DNA of 64,000 bases from an uncultured Clostridium sp. (lineage in GTDB: Bacteria; Bacillota; Clostridia; Lachnospirales; Lachnospiraceae): the NCBI GenBank assembly GCA_902496665.1, contig CABVBU010000002.1, positions 1 to 64,000 of the forward strand, written 5' to 3'. Shown piece after piece: positions 25,843 through 34,042 of this stretch. The notes beneath the pieces were generated by a model. That model was not told the DNA's origin. It made no database searches and saw only the letters and a program-made list of their open reading frames with translations. Both the position numbers and the translations under genes were made by a program. Numbering within the stretch: the stretch's first letter is position 1; the number at the start of each line of letters is the position of its first letter.

Positions 25843-27321
25843 ATGAGTTTCTTTCTTGAAGTTGTACAGTCAGCGTTCAGCCCGATGGTTTTATTCTACA
25901 TGTTCGCGGGCGTTGCGGCGGGAATCTGTATCGGAGCGCTCCCGGGACTGACAGCTACTATGGGTGTGGCGCTTCTTCTTCCACTTACCTTCGGTATGGA
26001 TGCCACATCCGGCATCCTTATGTTACTTGGAATCTATGTTGGTGCGATCTACGGCGGATCCATCTCTGCGATCCTCCTTCATACGCCCGGTACACCGGCG
26101 TCCGCGGCCACAGCCATTGACGGATACCAGTTCTCCAAGCGCGGTGAGGCGGGAAGAGCACTCGGTATCGCGACACTTTCCAGCTACATCGGCGGTGTTG
26201 TGAGCTGTCTCTGCTTATGGCTCATCAGCCCGCAGCTCGCAAAGCTTGCGTTAAAGTTCAGCTCCGCTGAGTTCTTCCTTCTCGCAGTATTCGGTCTCTG
26301 CATCATCGCCAACATCTCCGGTGAGAATATGGCAAAGGGCCTGATCTGCGGATTCTTAGGAATCTTGACAGCTACCGTCGGCATCGACAGTGTAACGAGC
26401 TACATCCGTTTTACAGATAACGCGAACCTTCTCTCCGGTATCCAGTACATTCCGGTCATGATCGGCCTCTTCGCGATGAGTCAGGCCTTTGAGACCATCG
26501 AGGATATCTACAGCACCGACGAGATCGACGCGACGGTGACAAGACTTCTCCCGACAAAAGAAGATGTGAAGACCATGTTCCGGGTTGCTCCGGTTACGGG
26601 TCTTATCGGAACCATCATCGGTATCATTCCCGGTGCCGGTGCCGATATCGGCTCCTTCGTCGGATACAATACCGCCCGCGGCATGTCCAAACATCCGGAG
26701 CTGTTTGGTAAAGGAAGCCCGGAGGCTGTGGCGGCTTCTGAGGGCGGCAATAACGGTGTAACCGGCGGTGCCATGATCCCGATGCTGACACTCGGTGTTC
26801 CTGGTGATGCCGTAGCAGCCATCATGATCGGCGCGTTAACGATCCAGGGTCTTACCCCGGGACCGATGCTCTTCAAGACAAACAAGGTTCTCGTTTACAC
26901 GATCTTCCTTGGAATGTTCGTAGCAAACACCATCATGGTTCTCCTTGGTTTCTCCTGCATCCGCCTTTTCACAAAGGTATTAAGCGTTCCGAAGACGATC
27001 CTCACACCGATCATCTTCATCCTCTGCGTAGTCGGAAGCTACGCAATGAGAAGCAACTTCTACGATGTAGGAACGATGCTGATTGCAGGCGTTATCGGCT
27101 GGCTGATGGGTAAAGTAAAGATCCCGACAAGCCCGGCGATCCTTGGCCTGATCTTAGGACCGATGGCTGAGAAGAACTTCCGTACCGCGCTCTTAAAGTC
27201 CAGCGGAAATGTGGGAGTATTCTTCAACACCCCGATCTGCTGGTTCTTCCTGGCTCTGATCGCGTTCACACTCATCGGTGCTGTCCGCAGCCAGTTAAAA
27301 CCTAAGAAAAAAGCGGAATAA
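25843..27321 (+). CDS. tctA: Tripartite tricarboxylate transporter large permease, copy 1
   Basis: The large, about 12-helix permease of the TTT system, 492 residues. The family signature GALPGLTATMGVALLLPLTF is close to the N-terminus, and a second conserved loop is GIIPGAGADIGSFVGYN. TTT systems are secondary transporters driven by ion gradients. AGGAGGG precedes the ATG. The 3' part is almost identical in DNA to copy 2 (see the duplication entry). It ends in a strong terminator. Confidence 0.95.
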   Translation: MSFFLEVVQSAFSPMVLFYMFAGVAAGICIGALPGLTATMGVALLLPLTFGMDATSGILMLLGIYVGAIYGGSISAILLHTPGTPASAATAIDGYQFSKRGEAGRALGIATLSSYIGGVVSCLCLWLISPQLAKLALKFSSAEFFLLAVFGLCIIANISGENMAKGLICGFLGILTATVGIDSVTSYIRFTDNANLLSGIQYIPVMIGLFAMSQAFETIEDIYSTDEIDATVTRLLPTKEDVKTMFRVAPVTGLIGTIIGIIPGAGADIGSFVGYNTARGMSKHPELFGKGSPEAVAASEGGNNGVTGGAMIPMLTLGVPGDAVAAIMIGALTIQGLTPGPMLFKTNKVLVYTIFLGMFVANTIMVLLGFSCIRLFTKVLSVPKTILTPIIFILCVVGSYAMRSNFYDVGTMLIAGVIGWLMGKVKIPTSPAILGLILGPMAEKNFRTALLKSSGNVGVFFNTPICWFFLALIAFTLIGAVRSQLKPKKKAE

Positions 27322-27351
27322 CCGCTGAGAAAAAATTGCATAAAAATTAAG

Positions 27352-27403
27352 GGCGTCCTGACCAGGTTTGGAATCGATTTCCAACTGGCAGGACGCCTTT
27401 TTT
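27352..27403 (+). terminator. Terminator of tctCBA copy 1
   Basis: A perfect 9 bp outer stem (27352-27360 with 27389-27397) with a further inner CCAG/CTGG stem, followed by six T (27398-27403). Confidence 0.9.
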
Positions 27404-27478
27404 GGTGAAAACTTACAAAAATTATAAAAAACGGCGTGAAAACGAAACTATCTTTTGTGAAGACCTGCCAGAAAATCG

Positions 27479-27507
27479 TTGACAATTTGTATACAACAGG
27501 ATAAAAT
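27479..27507 (+). promoter_or_regulatory. Promoter of tctCBA copy 2
   Basis: A perfect TTGACA (27479-27484), a 17 bp spacer and TAAAAT (27502-27507): the strongest of the two operon promoters. The leader holds a TCCTAA/TTAGGA hairpin before the ribosome binding site. Confidence 0.82.
27487..27496. promoter_or_regulatory. Palindrome in the promoter spacer, candidate operator
   Basis: The perfect palindrome TTGTATACAA lies between -35 and -10 of the copy 2 promoter. Such a site is similar to those of GntR-family repressors, and a bound protein here would block RNA polymerase. No regulator gene is in the window, and copy 1 lacks the site. Confidence 0.45.
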
Positions 27508-27585
27508 GATTCGTGTAAAAATTTCATAAAGAATCCTAAAAAATCGTTAAGAAAGTATTAGGAAAAGAGAAAAGGAGTAGGTTTT

Positions 27586-28653
27586 ATGAGAAAAAGAGTA
27601 GTATCGCTCGCAATGGCAGCAGCTATGGCTCTCTCCCTGACAGCTTGCGGAAGCAGCTCCAGCACAACAGAGACAACTGCAGCAGCAACAGAGGCAGCAA
27701 AGGAAGAGACAACTGCAGCAGCTGAAGGCGCAGCTACAGAAGCAGCAGCTTCCGACGTTGACACATCCGCATGGAAGGACAAAACAGTTACATGTATCGT
27801 TCCTTACGATGCAGGCGGCGGTACCGATACAGTTATGCGTGCTTTAGCAGACGCAGCGAAGGGTTCCTTCAAGAACATCTCCGTAGAGAACCGTTCCGGC
27901 GGCGGCGGAGCAACCGGTATGCTCGCTGGTGCAAACGCTAAGGCTGATGGCACAACCGTTACTATGATCACTGTAGAGCTTGCAACTCTTGAGGCTATGG
28001 GTACAAACGCTGGTCTTACATATTCCATGTTCAAACCGATCATGATGGTAAACAGCGCATGTGCAGCTATCACAGTTAACGCGAAGGATGACCGTTTCAA
28101 TACAATTGAAGACTTCATCAACTACGCAAAAGAGAACGAGGTTTCCATGGGTAACTCCGGTAACGGCGCTATCTGGCACCTTGCAGCAGCTGGTCTTGCA
28201 AAAGAGACAGGCGCTCAGTTCAAACACGTTGCTTATGATGGAGCAGCAGGCGCTATCACAGACCTTCTCGGCGAGCACATCGACGCAGTAGCAGTTTCTT
28301 ACGCTGAGGTTGCTAACTACGTTGAGTCCGGCGACTTAAAGGTTCTTGCAGTTATGAACGACAAACGTCTTGATTCCATTCCGGACGTTCCGACATGCCA
28401 GGAAGCTGGTTACAATGTAGTTCTTGGTACATGGAGAGGTCTTGGCGTTCCGAAGGATACTCCGGATGAAGTTGTTGACCAGCTCTATGAGATCTTCTCT
28501 CAGGCAGCACAGTCTGACGCATTCGTTGACTTCATGAACAAGTCCAACAACGTAATCGACGTTCTTGACGGCGCTACATTCGAGGAGCGTATCAAATCTG
28601 ACCTTGAGACATACACATCTCTTGTTACAGATCTTGGTCTGAAAGTACAGTAA
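27586..28653 (+). CDS. tctC: Tripartite tricarboxylate transporter receptor, copy 2
   Basis: The second TctC binding protein, 355 residues. Same design as copy 1: a lipoprotein signal with SLTAC (Cys21), a longer Ala/Glu/Thr linker (to about residue 58), then the same binding fold. From VTCIVPYDAGGG onward only scattered substitutions separate the two (for example NAKADG versus NAAADG), and the pocket motifs are kept. Its codons lean to GCT/GCA and CTT, unlike the GC-ending choices in copy 1, which may reflect higher expression. AAAAGGAG precedes the ATG. Confidence 0.92.
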   Translation: MRKRVVSLAMAAAMALSLTACGSSSSTTETTAAATEAAKEETTAAAEGAATEAAASDVDTSAWKDKTVTCIVPYDAGGGTDTVMRALADAAKGSFKNISVENRSGGGGATGMLAGANAKADGTTVTMITVELATLEAMGTNAGLTYSMFKPIMMVNSACAAITVNAKDDRFNTIEDFINYAKENEVSMGNSGNGAIWHLAAAGLAKETGAQFKHVAYDGAAGAITDLLGEHIDAVAVSYAEVANYVESGDLKVLAVMNDKRLDSIPDVPTCQEAGYNVVLGTWRGLGVPKDTPDEVVDQLYEIFSQAAQSDAFVDFMNKSNNVIDVLDGATFEERIKSDLETYTSLVTDLGLKVQ

Positions 28654-28669
28654 TGTAAACCGGCTCAAC

Positions 28670-28698
28670 GGGGAGTGGGAAACCCACTCCCCTGTTTT
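28670..28698 (+). terminator. Attenuator between tctC and tctB, copy 2
   Basis: A perfect 10 bp GC-rich stem (28670-28679 with 28683-28692) with an AAA loop, followed by TGTTTT. As an intrinsic terminator within the operon it would let most transcripts end after tctC, so the binding protein is made in excess. Confidence 0.7.
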
Positions 28699-28761
28699 GT
28701 CTGAGAGGGCTTTCCCCAGGGAGACCTCTGCGAGACAGTTGTTTTAGAATGGAGTTTCAAT

Positions 28762-29226
28762 ATGAGAAAAGGAAATATTATTGCAGGTCTGATCTGTTCA
28801 GCTTTAGCAATTTATGTGATCGTTACCTGCCTTGGCTATCCGAGAGCAGAAGTTTACGGTACAGGCGTTCCGGGTCCGGGACTTTGGCCGGGCATTATCG
28901 CAGCGCTTCTTCTGATCTGTTCCGTGGGTCTTATCGTTGTTACACTGATAATGAAGAAAGACCAGTTCCCGGAGCTTCCAATGTGGACACCGGGCACAAA
29001 ACGTGTATACATTTCCATGGCGATCCTGCTTGTATACATGCTGGTATTATCCACACTTGGATTTATCATTCCGTCCGTTATCATGTTATTTGCTTTTATC
29101 CAGTGGTTCCATAAGGGCGCTTTCTGGAAAAACGCACTGATCTCCGTGATCGTGATCCTGGCAATTTACTTTGTATTCAAGAGCTTCCTGAATGTGCCGA
29201 TCGATTTCGGTATGTTCAGCATTTAA
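28762..29226 (+). CDS. tctB: Tripartite tricarboxylate transporter small membrane subunit, copy 2
   Basis: 154 residues, aligned end to end with copy 1 and with the same four hydrophobic segments and GTGVPGPGLWPG loop. Differences are conservative (for example AEVYGTG for AAAYGTG). As in copy 1, no good ribosome binding site is visible before the ATG. It follows an attenuator hairpin and precedes tctA by 16 bp. Confidence 0.88.
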   Translation: MRKGNIIAGLICSALAIYVIVTCLGYPRAEVYGTGVPGPGLWPGIIAALLLICSVGLIVVTLIMKKDQFPELPMWTPGTKRVYISMAILLVYMLVLSTLGFIIPSVIMLFAFIQWFHKGAFWKNALISVIVILAIYFVFKSFLNVPIDFGMFSI

Positions 29227-29242
29227 AGAAAGGGGTAGCAGA

Positions 29243-30712
29243 ATGAGTTTCTTTTTAGAAGTATTTCAGAGCGCGTTCAGCCCCATGGTACTGTTCTACA
29301 TGATCGCAGGCGTAGCAGCCGGAATCTGTATCGGAGCACTGCCGGGACTTACCGCAACTATGGGTGTAGCCCTTCTTCTGCCGCTTACATTCGGTATGGA
29401 TGCCACAGCAGGTATCCTCATGTTACTTGGAATTTACGTGGGAGCAATCTACGGCGGATCTATTTCCGCGATCCTTTTACATACACCGGGTACACCGGCA
29501 TCCGCAGCTACCGCAATTGACGGATATCAGTTCTCCAAGCGCGGTGAGGCAGGACGTGCACTCGGTATCGCAACACTTTCCAGCTATGTCGGCGGTGTTG
29601 TCAGCGTTCTCTGCTTATGGCTCATCAGCCCGCAGCTCGCGAAGCTTGCGTTAAAGTTCAGTTCCGCTGAGTTCTTCTTACTTGCAGTATTCGGTCTCTG
29701 TATCATCGCCAACATCTCCGGTGAGAACATGGCAAAGGGCCTGATCTGCGGATTCTTAGGAATCTTAACAGCTACCGTTGGTATCGACAGCGTAACAAGC
29801 TACATTCGTTTCACAGACAACGCAAACCTTCTTTCCGGTATCCAGTACATCCCGGTTATGATCGGTCTGTTCGCGATGAGCCAGGCTTTCGAGACCATCG
29901 AGGATATCTACAGCACCGACGAGATCGATGCGAGCGTAACAAGACTTCTTCCGACAAAGGACGATGTGAAGACGATCCTTCGTGTCGCTCCGGTAACTGG
30001 TCTGATTGGAACCATGATCGGTATCATCCCTGGTGCCGGTGCTGATATCGGATCCTTCGTTGGATACAACACAGCACGTGGAATGTCCAAAAAGCCGGAG
30101 TTATTCGGTAAAGGAAGCCCGGAAGCCGTTGCAGCTTCTGAGGGCGGAAATAACGGTGTAACTGGTGGTGCTATGATCCCGATGTTAACACTCGGTGTTC
30201 CTGGTGATGCCGTAGCAGCGATCATGATCGGTGCGTTAACGATCCAGGGTCTTACTCCGGGACCGATGCTCTTCAAGACAAACAAGGTTCTCGTTTACAC
30301 GATCTTCCTTGGAATGTTCGTAGCAAACACCATCATGGTTCTCCTTGGTTTCTCCTGCATCCGCCTTTTCACAAAGGTATTAAGCGTTCCGAAGACGATC
30401 CTCACACCGATCATCTTCATCCTCTGCGTAGTGGGAAGCTACGCGATGAGAAGCAACTTCTACGATGTAGGAACGATGATGATCGCAGGCGTGATCGGCT
30501 GGCTGATGGGCAAAGTAAAGATCCCGACAAGCCCGGCGATCCTTGGCCTGATCTTGGGACCGATGGCTGAGAAGAACTTCCGTACCGCACTCTTAAAGTC
30601 CAGCGGTAACCCGGTCGTATTCTTCAACACCCCGATCTGCTGGTTCTTCCTGGCTTTGATCGCATTCACACTGTTTGGTGCGATCCGCGGACAGCTTAAG
30701 AAGAAAAACTAA
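29243..30712 (+). CDS. tctA: Tripartite tricarboxylate transporter large permease, copy 2
   Basis: 489 residues, close to identical in protein to copy 1 apart from scattered conservative changes and the last residues. The ATG at 29243 matches the start of copy 1 and follows AAAGGGG; the frame is open to 29192, but that would overlap tctB. The signature GALPGLTATMGVALLLPLTF is present. The block 30257-30432 is identical in DNA to copy 1. Operon end, with a terminator 46 bp on. Confidence 0.94.
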   Translation: MSFFLEVFQSAFSPMVLFYMIAGVAAGICIGALPGLTATMGVALLLPLTFGMDATAGILMLLGIYVGAIYGGSISAILLHTPGTPASAATAIDGYQFSKRGEAGRALGIATLSSYVGGVVSVLCLWLISPQLAKLALKFSSAEFFLLAVFGLCIIANISGENMAKGLICGFLGILTATVGIDSVTSYIRFTDNANLLSGIQYIPVMIGLFAMSQAFETIEDIYSTDEIDASVTRLLPTKDDVKTILRVAPVTGLIGTMIGIIPGAGADIGSFVGYNTARGMSKKPELFGKGSPEAVAASEGGNNGVTGGAMIPMLTLGVPGDAVAAIMIGALTIQGLTPGPMLFKTNKVLVYTIFLGMFVANTIMVLLGFSCIRLFTKVLSVPKTILTPIIFILCVVGSYAMRSNFYDVGTMMIAGVIGWLMGKVKIPTSPAILGLILGPMAEKNFRTALLKSSGNPVVFFNTPICWFFLALIAFTLFGAIRGQLKKKN

Positions 30713-30757
30713 ATCGTGAGAACTGCGTCTTGGCGCGGTTTGAAACATGAATTTTAT

Positions 30758-30809
30758 AAGCCGCATCTGCTTTCTGATTTTAGTGTCAGAGAGTGGATGC
30801 GGCTTTTTT
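30758..30809 (+). terminator. Terminator of tctCBA copy 2
   Basis: A perfect 10 bp stem (30758-30767 with 30796-30805), a loop with a weak inner pairing, then a T run to 30809. Confidence 0.88.
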
Positions 30810-30889
30810 GCTGCCTTGAAACAGAAAAAGACTGCGGTGGAAGAATGATATGGCGGTATAAGGCCAGCGATGAGCGGAAGATAAGAAAA

Positions 30890-30918
30890 GAATAATGGGA
30901 AGAAGGAGAGCATAGACT
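30890..30918 (+). promoter_or_regulatory. Sigma-E-like promoter of yqfC-yqfD
   Basis: GAATAAT (30890-30896) matches 6 of 7 positions of the sigma-E -35, and CATAGACT (30911-30918) matches 7 of 8 of the -10, with the standard 14 bp spacing. yqfCD belong to the sigma-E regulon in Bacillus. Confidence 0.6.
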
Positions 30919-30948
30919 GTTGTAAGGCATAATTCGGCGGAGCATGGC

Positions 30949-31221
30949 ATGAGAGGGCAGAAAAAGAATGATTTTCCCCGGATGGACTCCGCCGGGGTGT
31001 TTGCGGACGCGGTGGGCGGGGAGACGCTTTTGACGCTCATCGGGACGCGGGCGGTACATATTGAAAATTACAGGAGTATTCTTGTATACACAGATTCAGA
31101 GATCAGAATCCAATGCAGGCACTATATTCTTTCTGTCTCCGGGAAAAAGTTAAAGATCTGCTATTACGATAAAGATGAGATGAAAATATCCGGCCGCCTG
31201 GAGGTGATCCGGTTTGAATAG
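30949..31221 (+). CDS. yqfC: Sporulation protein YqfC
   Basis: 90 residues, matching the YqfC family by the pattern IGTRAVHIENYRSILVYTDSEIRI and a C-terminal LSVSGKKLKI...MKISGRLEVIRF, a small beta-rich protein made in the mother cell. The precise role is unknown. Weak GGAG before the ATG. It overlaps yqfD by 8 bases, so the two are translated together. Confidence 0.88.
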   Translation: MRGQKKNDFPRMDSAGVFADAVGGETLLTLIGTRAVHIENYRSILVYTDSEIRIQCRHYILSVSGKKLKICYYDKDEMKISGRLEVIRFE

Positions 31222-32539
31222 ATTTAAAAAATTGCGGGCGGGAAGCGTGAAAGTCCGGATCGAGGGGAGAGGGATAGAGCGCTTTTTTAATATCGCAGCG
31301 CAGAGAGGGATCGTGATCGAAAAAATCGAGACAAAAGAGATCCCGGCTGCGGAATATGACGGCAATCGGCATGATCGATATGGTAACCGTGTTGAAAAGA
31401 AAGAATTGGAAAAAGAGGACAAGAAACAGGGGAAAACCGTCTGCTTCGAGATATCACCGAGAGACTTTAAACGTCTGAAGCCGATCGCCCGGAAAACAGA
31501 TGTCCGCCTGCGGATCACGGAAAAACACGGTTTTCCATTCTGGGTGATCCTGGGACGCCGCAGAAGTCCCTGGGTCGGAGGTTTGGCAGCCTTTTTTCTG
31601 CTGACCTATCTTTCATCTTTTTATGTGTGGGACATCTCCTTTGATGGAAATCATCGTTTTACAGATGAGATGCTGCTACATTTCATGGACACGATTCCGG
31701 TGCAGTGTGGGATGAGAAAAAAAGAGATTTCCTGTGGGGATCTGGAAAGTCGGATCCGAAACGCGTTCCCGGAGATCGGCTGGGTATCCGCGGAGCTGAC
31801 CGGCACGAGGCTTACGGTCCATGTCCGGGAAAACGATGGGATCCTGAAGAGGGAGACCAGGTCAGAAGCGCCCTGTGAGCTCACAGCGGGGTCTGACGGC
31901 ATCGTGACGAAGATCATTGTCCGGAACGGGATAGCCAGGGTAAAAGCCGGGGACGAGGTGAAAACCGGGGATGTCCTGGTTTCGGGGGAGCTTCCGATTT
32001 ACGATGATTCCGAAACACTTGTGAAGACAAACTTAGTCCATGCGGATGCGGAAGTCTATGCGGAAACAACGAGAACGGTTATATGGAAAATCCCGGTTAC
32101 GGAGGAGATCCGCGCAGGAACAGGAAAGAAACGCCCGGGCGTATTCTTTAAATTCCTGGATATGGAATTCTGTTTCCTGATACCGGACCTAAAAAAAGAA
32201 AGTGCTTGGGAGCTATTCATGGAAGAATCCCAGCTCAGACTTTCGAAAAATTTTCACCTTCCGGTCTACGGGGGGATCCTCACTGCCAGGGAATATATTC
32301 CCTATGAGAAAGTCCTCACAGAATCAGAAGTTTCGGATTCCGCTGACCGGTATTTGAACGAATATATGCAAAATCTCGCCAAAAAAGGTATACAAATCCT
32401 TGGTAGTGATGTTAAAATAGAGAGAAGTGGATCACACTGGAAGATTCATGGAACACTGACGGTGGTGGAGGACATCGCGAAAGAATCCCCCATCCCGGAA
32501 GATCAGGAGGAGATTCAGACAGTAGATGAGCATCATTGA
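31214..32539 (+). CDS. yqfD: Sporulation protein YqfD
   Basis: A 441-residue membrane protein of the YqfD family (stage IV sporulation). Residues 120-138 form one membrane span (WVGGLAAFFLLTYLSSFYV). The part after it (SFDGNHRF, a POTRA/FtsQ-like start) lies outside, with a conserved domain to the C-terminus. A charged insert at about 45-75 (Lys/Glu-rich) makes the N-terminal part longer than in Bacillus. It overlaps yqfC at its start and phoH at its end (14 bases). Confidence 0.9.
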   Translation: MNRFKKLRAGSVKVRIEGRGIERFFNIAAQRGIVIEKIETKEIPAAEYDGNRHDRYGNRVEKKELEKEDKKQGKTVCFEISPRDFKRLKPIARKTDVRLRITEKHGFPFWVILGRRRSPWVGGLAAFFLLTYLSSFYVWDISFDGNHRFTDEMLLHFMDTIPVQCGMRKKEISCGDLESRIRNAFPEIGWVSAELTGTRLTVHVRENDGILKRETRSEAPCELTAGSDGIVTKIIVRNGIARVKAGDEVKTGDVLVSGELPIYDDSETLVKTNLVHADAEVYAETTRTVIWKIPVTEEIRAGTGKKRPGVFFKFLDMEFCFLIPDLKKESAWELFMEESQLRLSKNFHLPVYGGILTAREYIPYEKVLTESEVSDSADRYLNEYMQNLAKKGIQILGSDVKIERSGSHWKIHGTLTVVEDIAKESPIPEDQEEIQTVDEHH

Positions 32540-33548
32540 GACAATCATAGACATTCCGGCAGAACATGAGCGGAAGGTCTGCGGACAGTTTGACAGTTAT
32601 CTGAAAAAAATCGAGCGGACGCTTCACGTATCCATGGTGGCGCGGGACGGGGAGATCAAGGTCATCGGACCGGATCATGCCGTAAAGCGCGCCAAGAGCG
32701 TATTTTCAACGCTTCTGGAACTCTCGAAGCGGGGCGAAGAGATCGGGGAGCAGAATGTAGACTACGCCCTGGCTCTTTCCTTTGAGGATAAGGACACGGA
32801 AATGCTTTCCCTGGACCGCGATATCATCTGTCACACCATAAACGGGAAACCGGTAAAACCGAAAACTCTTGGACAGAAGCAGTATATCGATCTGATCCGG
32901 AAAAAGATGATCGTGTTCGGCGTGGGACCTGCGGGAACCGGAAAGACATACCTCGGCATGTCCATGGCAATCCAGGCCTTTAAGAACGGAGAGGTGGGCA
33001 GGATCATCCTGACACGTCCGGCCATCGAGGCGGGAGAGAAATTAGGCTTCCTTCCGGGCGACCTTCAGAGCAAGATCGACCCGTACCTGCGCCCGCTCTA
33101 CGACGCCCTCTACCAGATCATGGGCGCGGATAGCTATCTCCACAATTCAGAGAAAGGCCTGATCGAGGTGGCGCCTCTCGCCTACATGCGCGGGCGTACC
33201 TTGGATAACGCCTTTATTATCCTGGATGAGGCCCAGAATACGACCCAGGCACAGATGAAGATGTTCCTTACAAGAATCGGCTTTGGTTCCAAGGTCATCA
33301 TCACCGGCGACCAGTCCCAGAAGGACCTGCCTGCGGGACAGGTATCCGGCCTCGACGTGGCGCTTAAGGTATTGAAGAATATCGACGATATCGGGATCTG
33401 CCGGTTCTCCAACGAGGACGTGGTGAGACATCCGCTTGTCCAGAAGATCGTAAAGGCATATGATGAATATGAAGGCCGTGAGAAACCGGAGAGAAGACCT
33501 CACACGGAACATGGAAAAAGCGGCCGGGAAGGACGGGAACAGAGATGA
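32526..33548 (+). CDS. phoH: PhoH family ATPase
   Basis: A 340-residue protein of the PhoH (PhoL/YbeZ) family: an N-terminal KH-like part and an ATPase domain with Walker A GPAGTGKT (134-141) and Walker B IILDEAQN. TRPAIEAGEKLGFLPG and TGDQSQKDLP are further family motifs. It is usually linked to ybeY, as here, and the pair is thought to act in rRNA maturation. The C-terminal 30 residues are charged and poorly conserved. It starts inside the end of yqfD and its stop overlaps the ybeY start. Confidence 0.95.
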   Translation: MSIIETIIDIPAEHERKVCGQFDSYLKKIERTLHVSMVARDGEIKVIGPDHAVKRAKSVFSTLLELSKRGEEIGEQNVDYALALSFEDKDTEMLSLDRDIICHTINGKPVKPKTLGQKQYIDLIRKKMIVFGVGPAGTGKTYLGMSMAIQAFKNGEVGRIILTRPAIEAGEKLGFLPGDLQSKIDPYLRPLYDALYQIMGADSYLHNSEKGLIEVAPLAYMRGRTLDNAFIILDEAQNTTQAQMKMFLTRIGFGSKVIITGDQSQKDLPAGQVSGLDVALKVLKNIDDIGICRFSNEDVVRHPLVQKIVKAYDEYEGREKPERRPHTEHGKSGREGREQR

Positions 33549-34042
33549 CAGTGACAGTGGAGTACGAAGCGGAGGAAAAACTGGATCTTCCGTACGAAGA
33601 GATCATTAAAAACGTGATCGAGGAATCCCTGGATTATGTAGAATGCCCGTATGACGCGGAGGTGAATGTCCTCCTTACGGATAATGCCGGGATCCACCAG
33701 ATCAATCTTGATATGCGCGGGATCGATAATCCGACAGACGTTCTGTCGTTCCCGATGTGCGATTTTGAGACACCGGGCGACTTTTCCCACCTGGAGGATA
33801 CACCGGAGGAATACTTTGACCCGGACACAGGGGAGTTACTCATGGGGGATATCGTAATTTCCGTGGATAAGGTGAAAGAGCAGGCTGAGAAGTACGGACA
33901 CTCCCAGACGAGAGAGCTGGCATTCTTAGTTGCGCACAGCATGCTTCATTTATCTGGCTACGACCATATGGAGGACGAGGAGCGGATTCAGATGGAGGAC
34001 ATGCAGAGAGAAATTCTGGAACGGAGGGGTTACAGGAGATGA
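33545..34042 (+). CDS. ybeY: Endoribonuclease YbeY, rRNA maturation factor
   Basis: A zinc-dependent endoribonuclease for 16S rRNA 3'-end maturation and ribosome quality control. The 165 residues carry the metal motif HSMLHLSGYDH (His131, His135, His141) and the TDVLSFP loop. The start overlaps the phoH stop by 4 bases (ATGA), so translation is coupled. In many Firmicutes dgkA, cdd and era follow; here a DUF3048 lipoprotein takes their place. Confidence 0.96.
   Translation: MTVTVEYEAEEKLDLPYEEIIKNVIEESLDYVECPYDAEVNVLLTDNAGIHQINLDMRGIDNPTDVLSFPMCDFETPGDFSHLEDTPEEYFDPDTGELLMGDIVISVDKVKEQAEKYGHSQTRELAFLVAHSMLHLSGYDHMEDEERIQMEDMQREILERRGYRR

Larger units (their letters stand above)
24193..30712 (+). 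repeat. Tandem duplication of the tctC-tctB-tctA operon
   Basis: Unit 1 (24193-27321) and unit 2 (27586-30712) hold the same three genes in the same order, with near-identical proteins. Nucleotide identity is uneven: the 5' part of tctA shows many synonymous changes, while 26857-27032 and 30257-30432 (176 nt) are identical. The promoters and intergenic parts are unrelated between units, so the duplication is not very recent but has been homogenised locally. Confidence 0.9.

Noticed and set aside
25344..25859. Alternative plus frame over tctB copy 1 (and its counterpart at 28749)
   Set aside because: Present in both copies only because the DNA is duplicated; the product lacks membrane helices, while the other frame gives a proper TctB.
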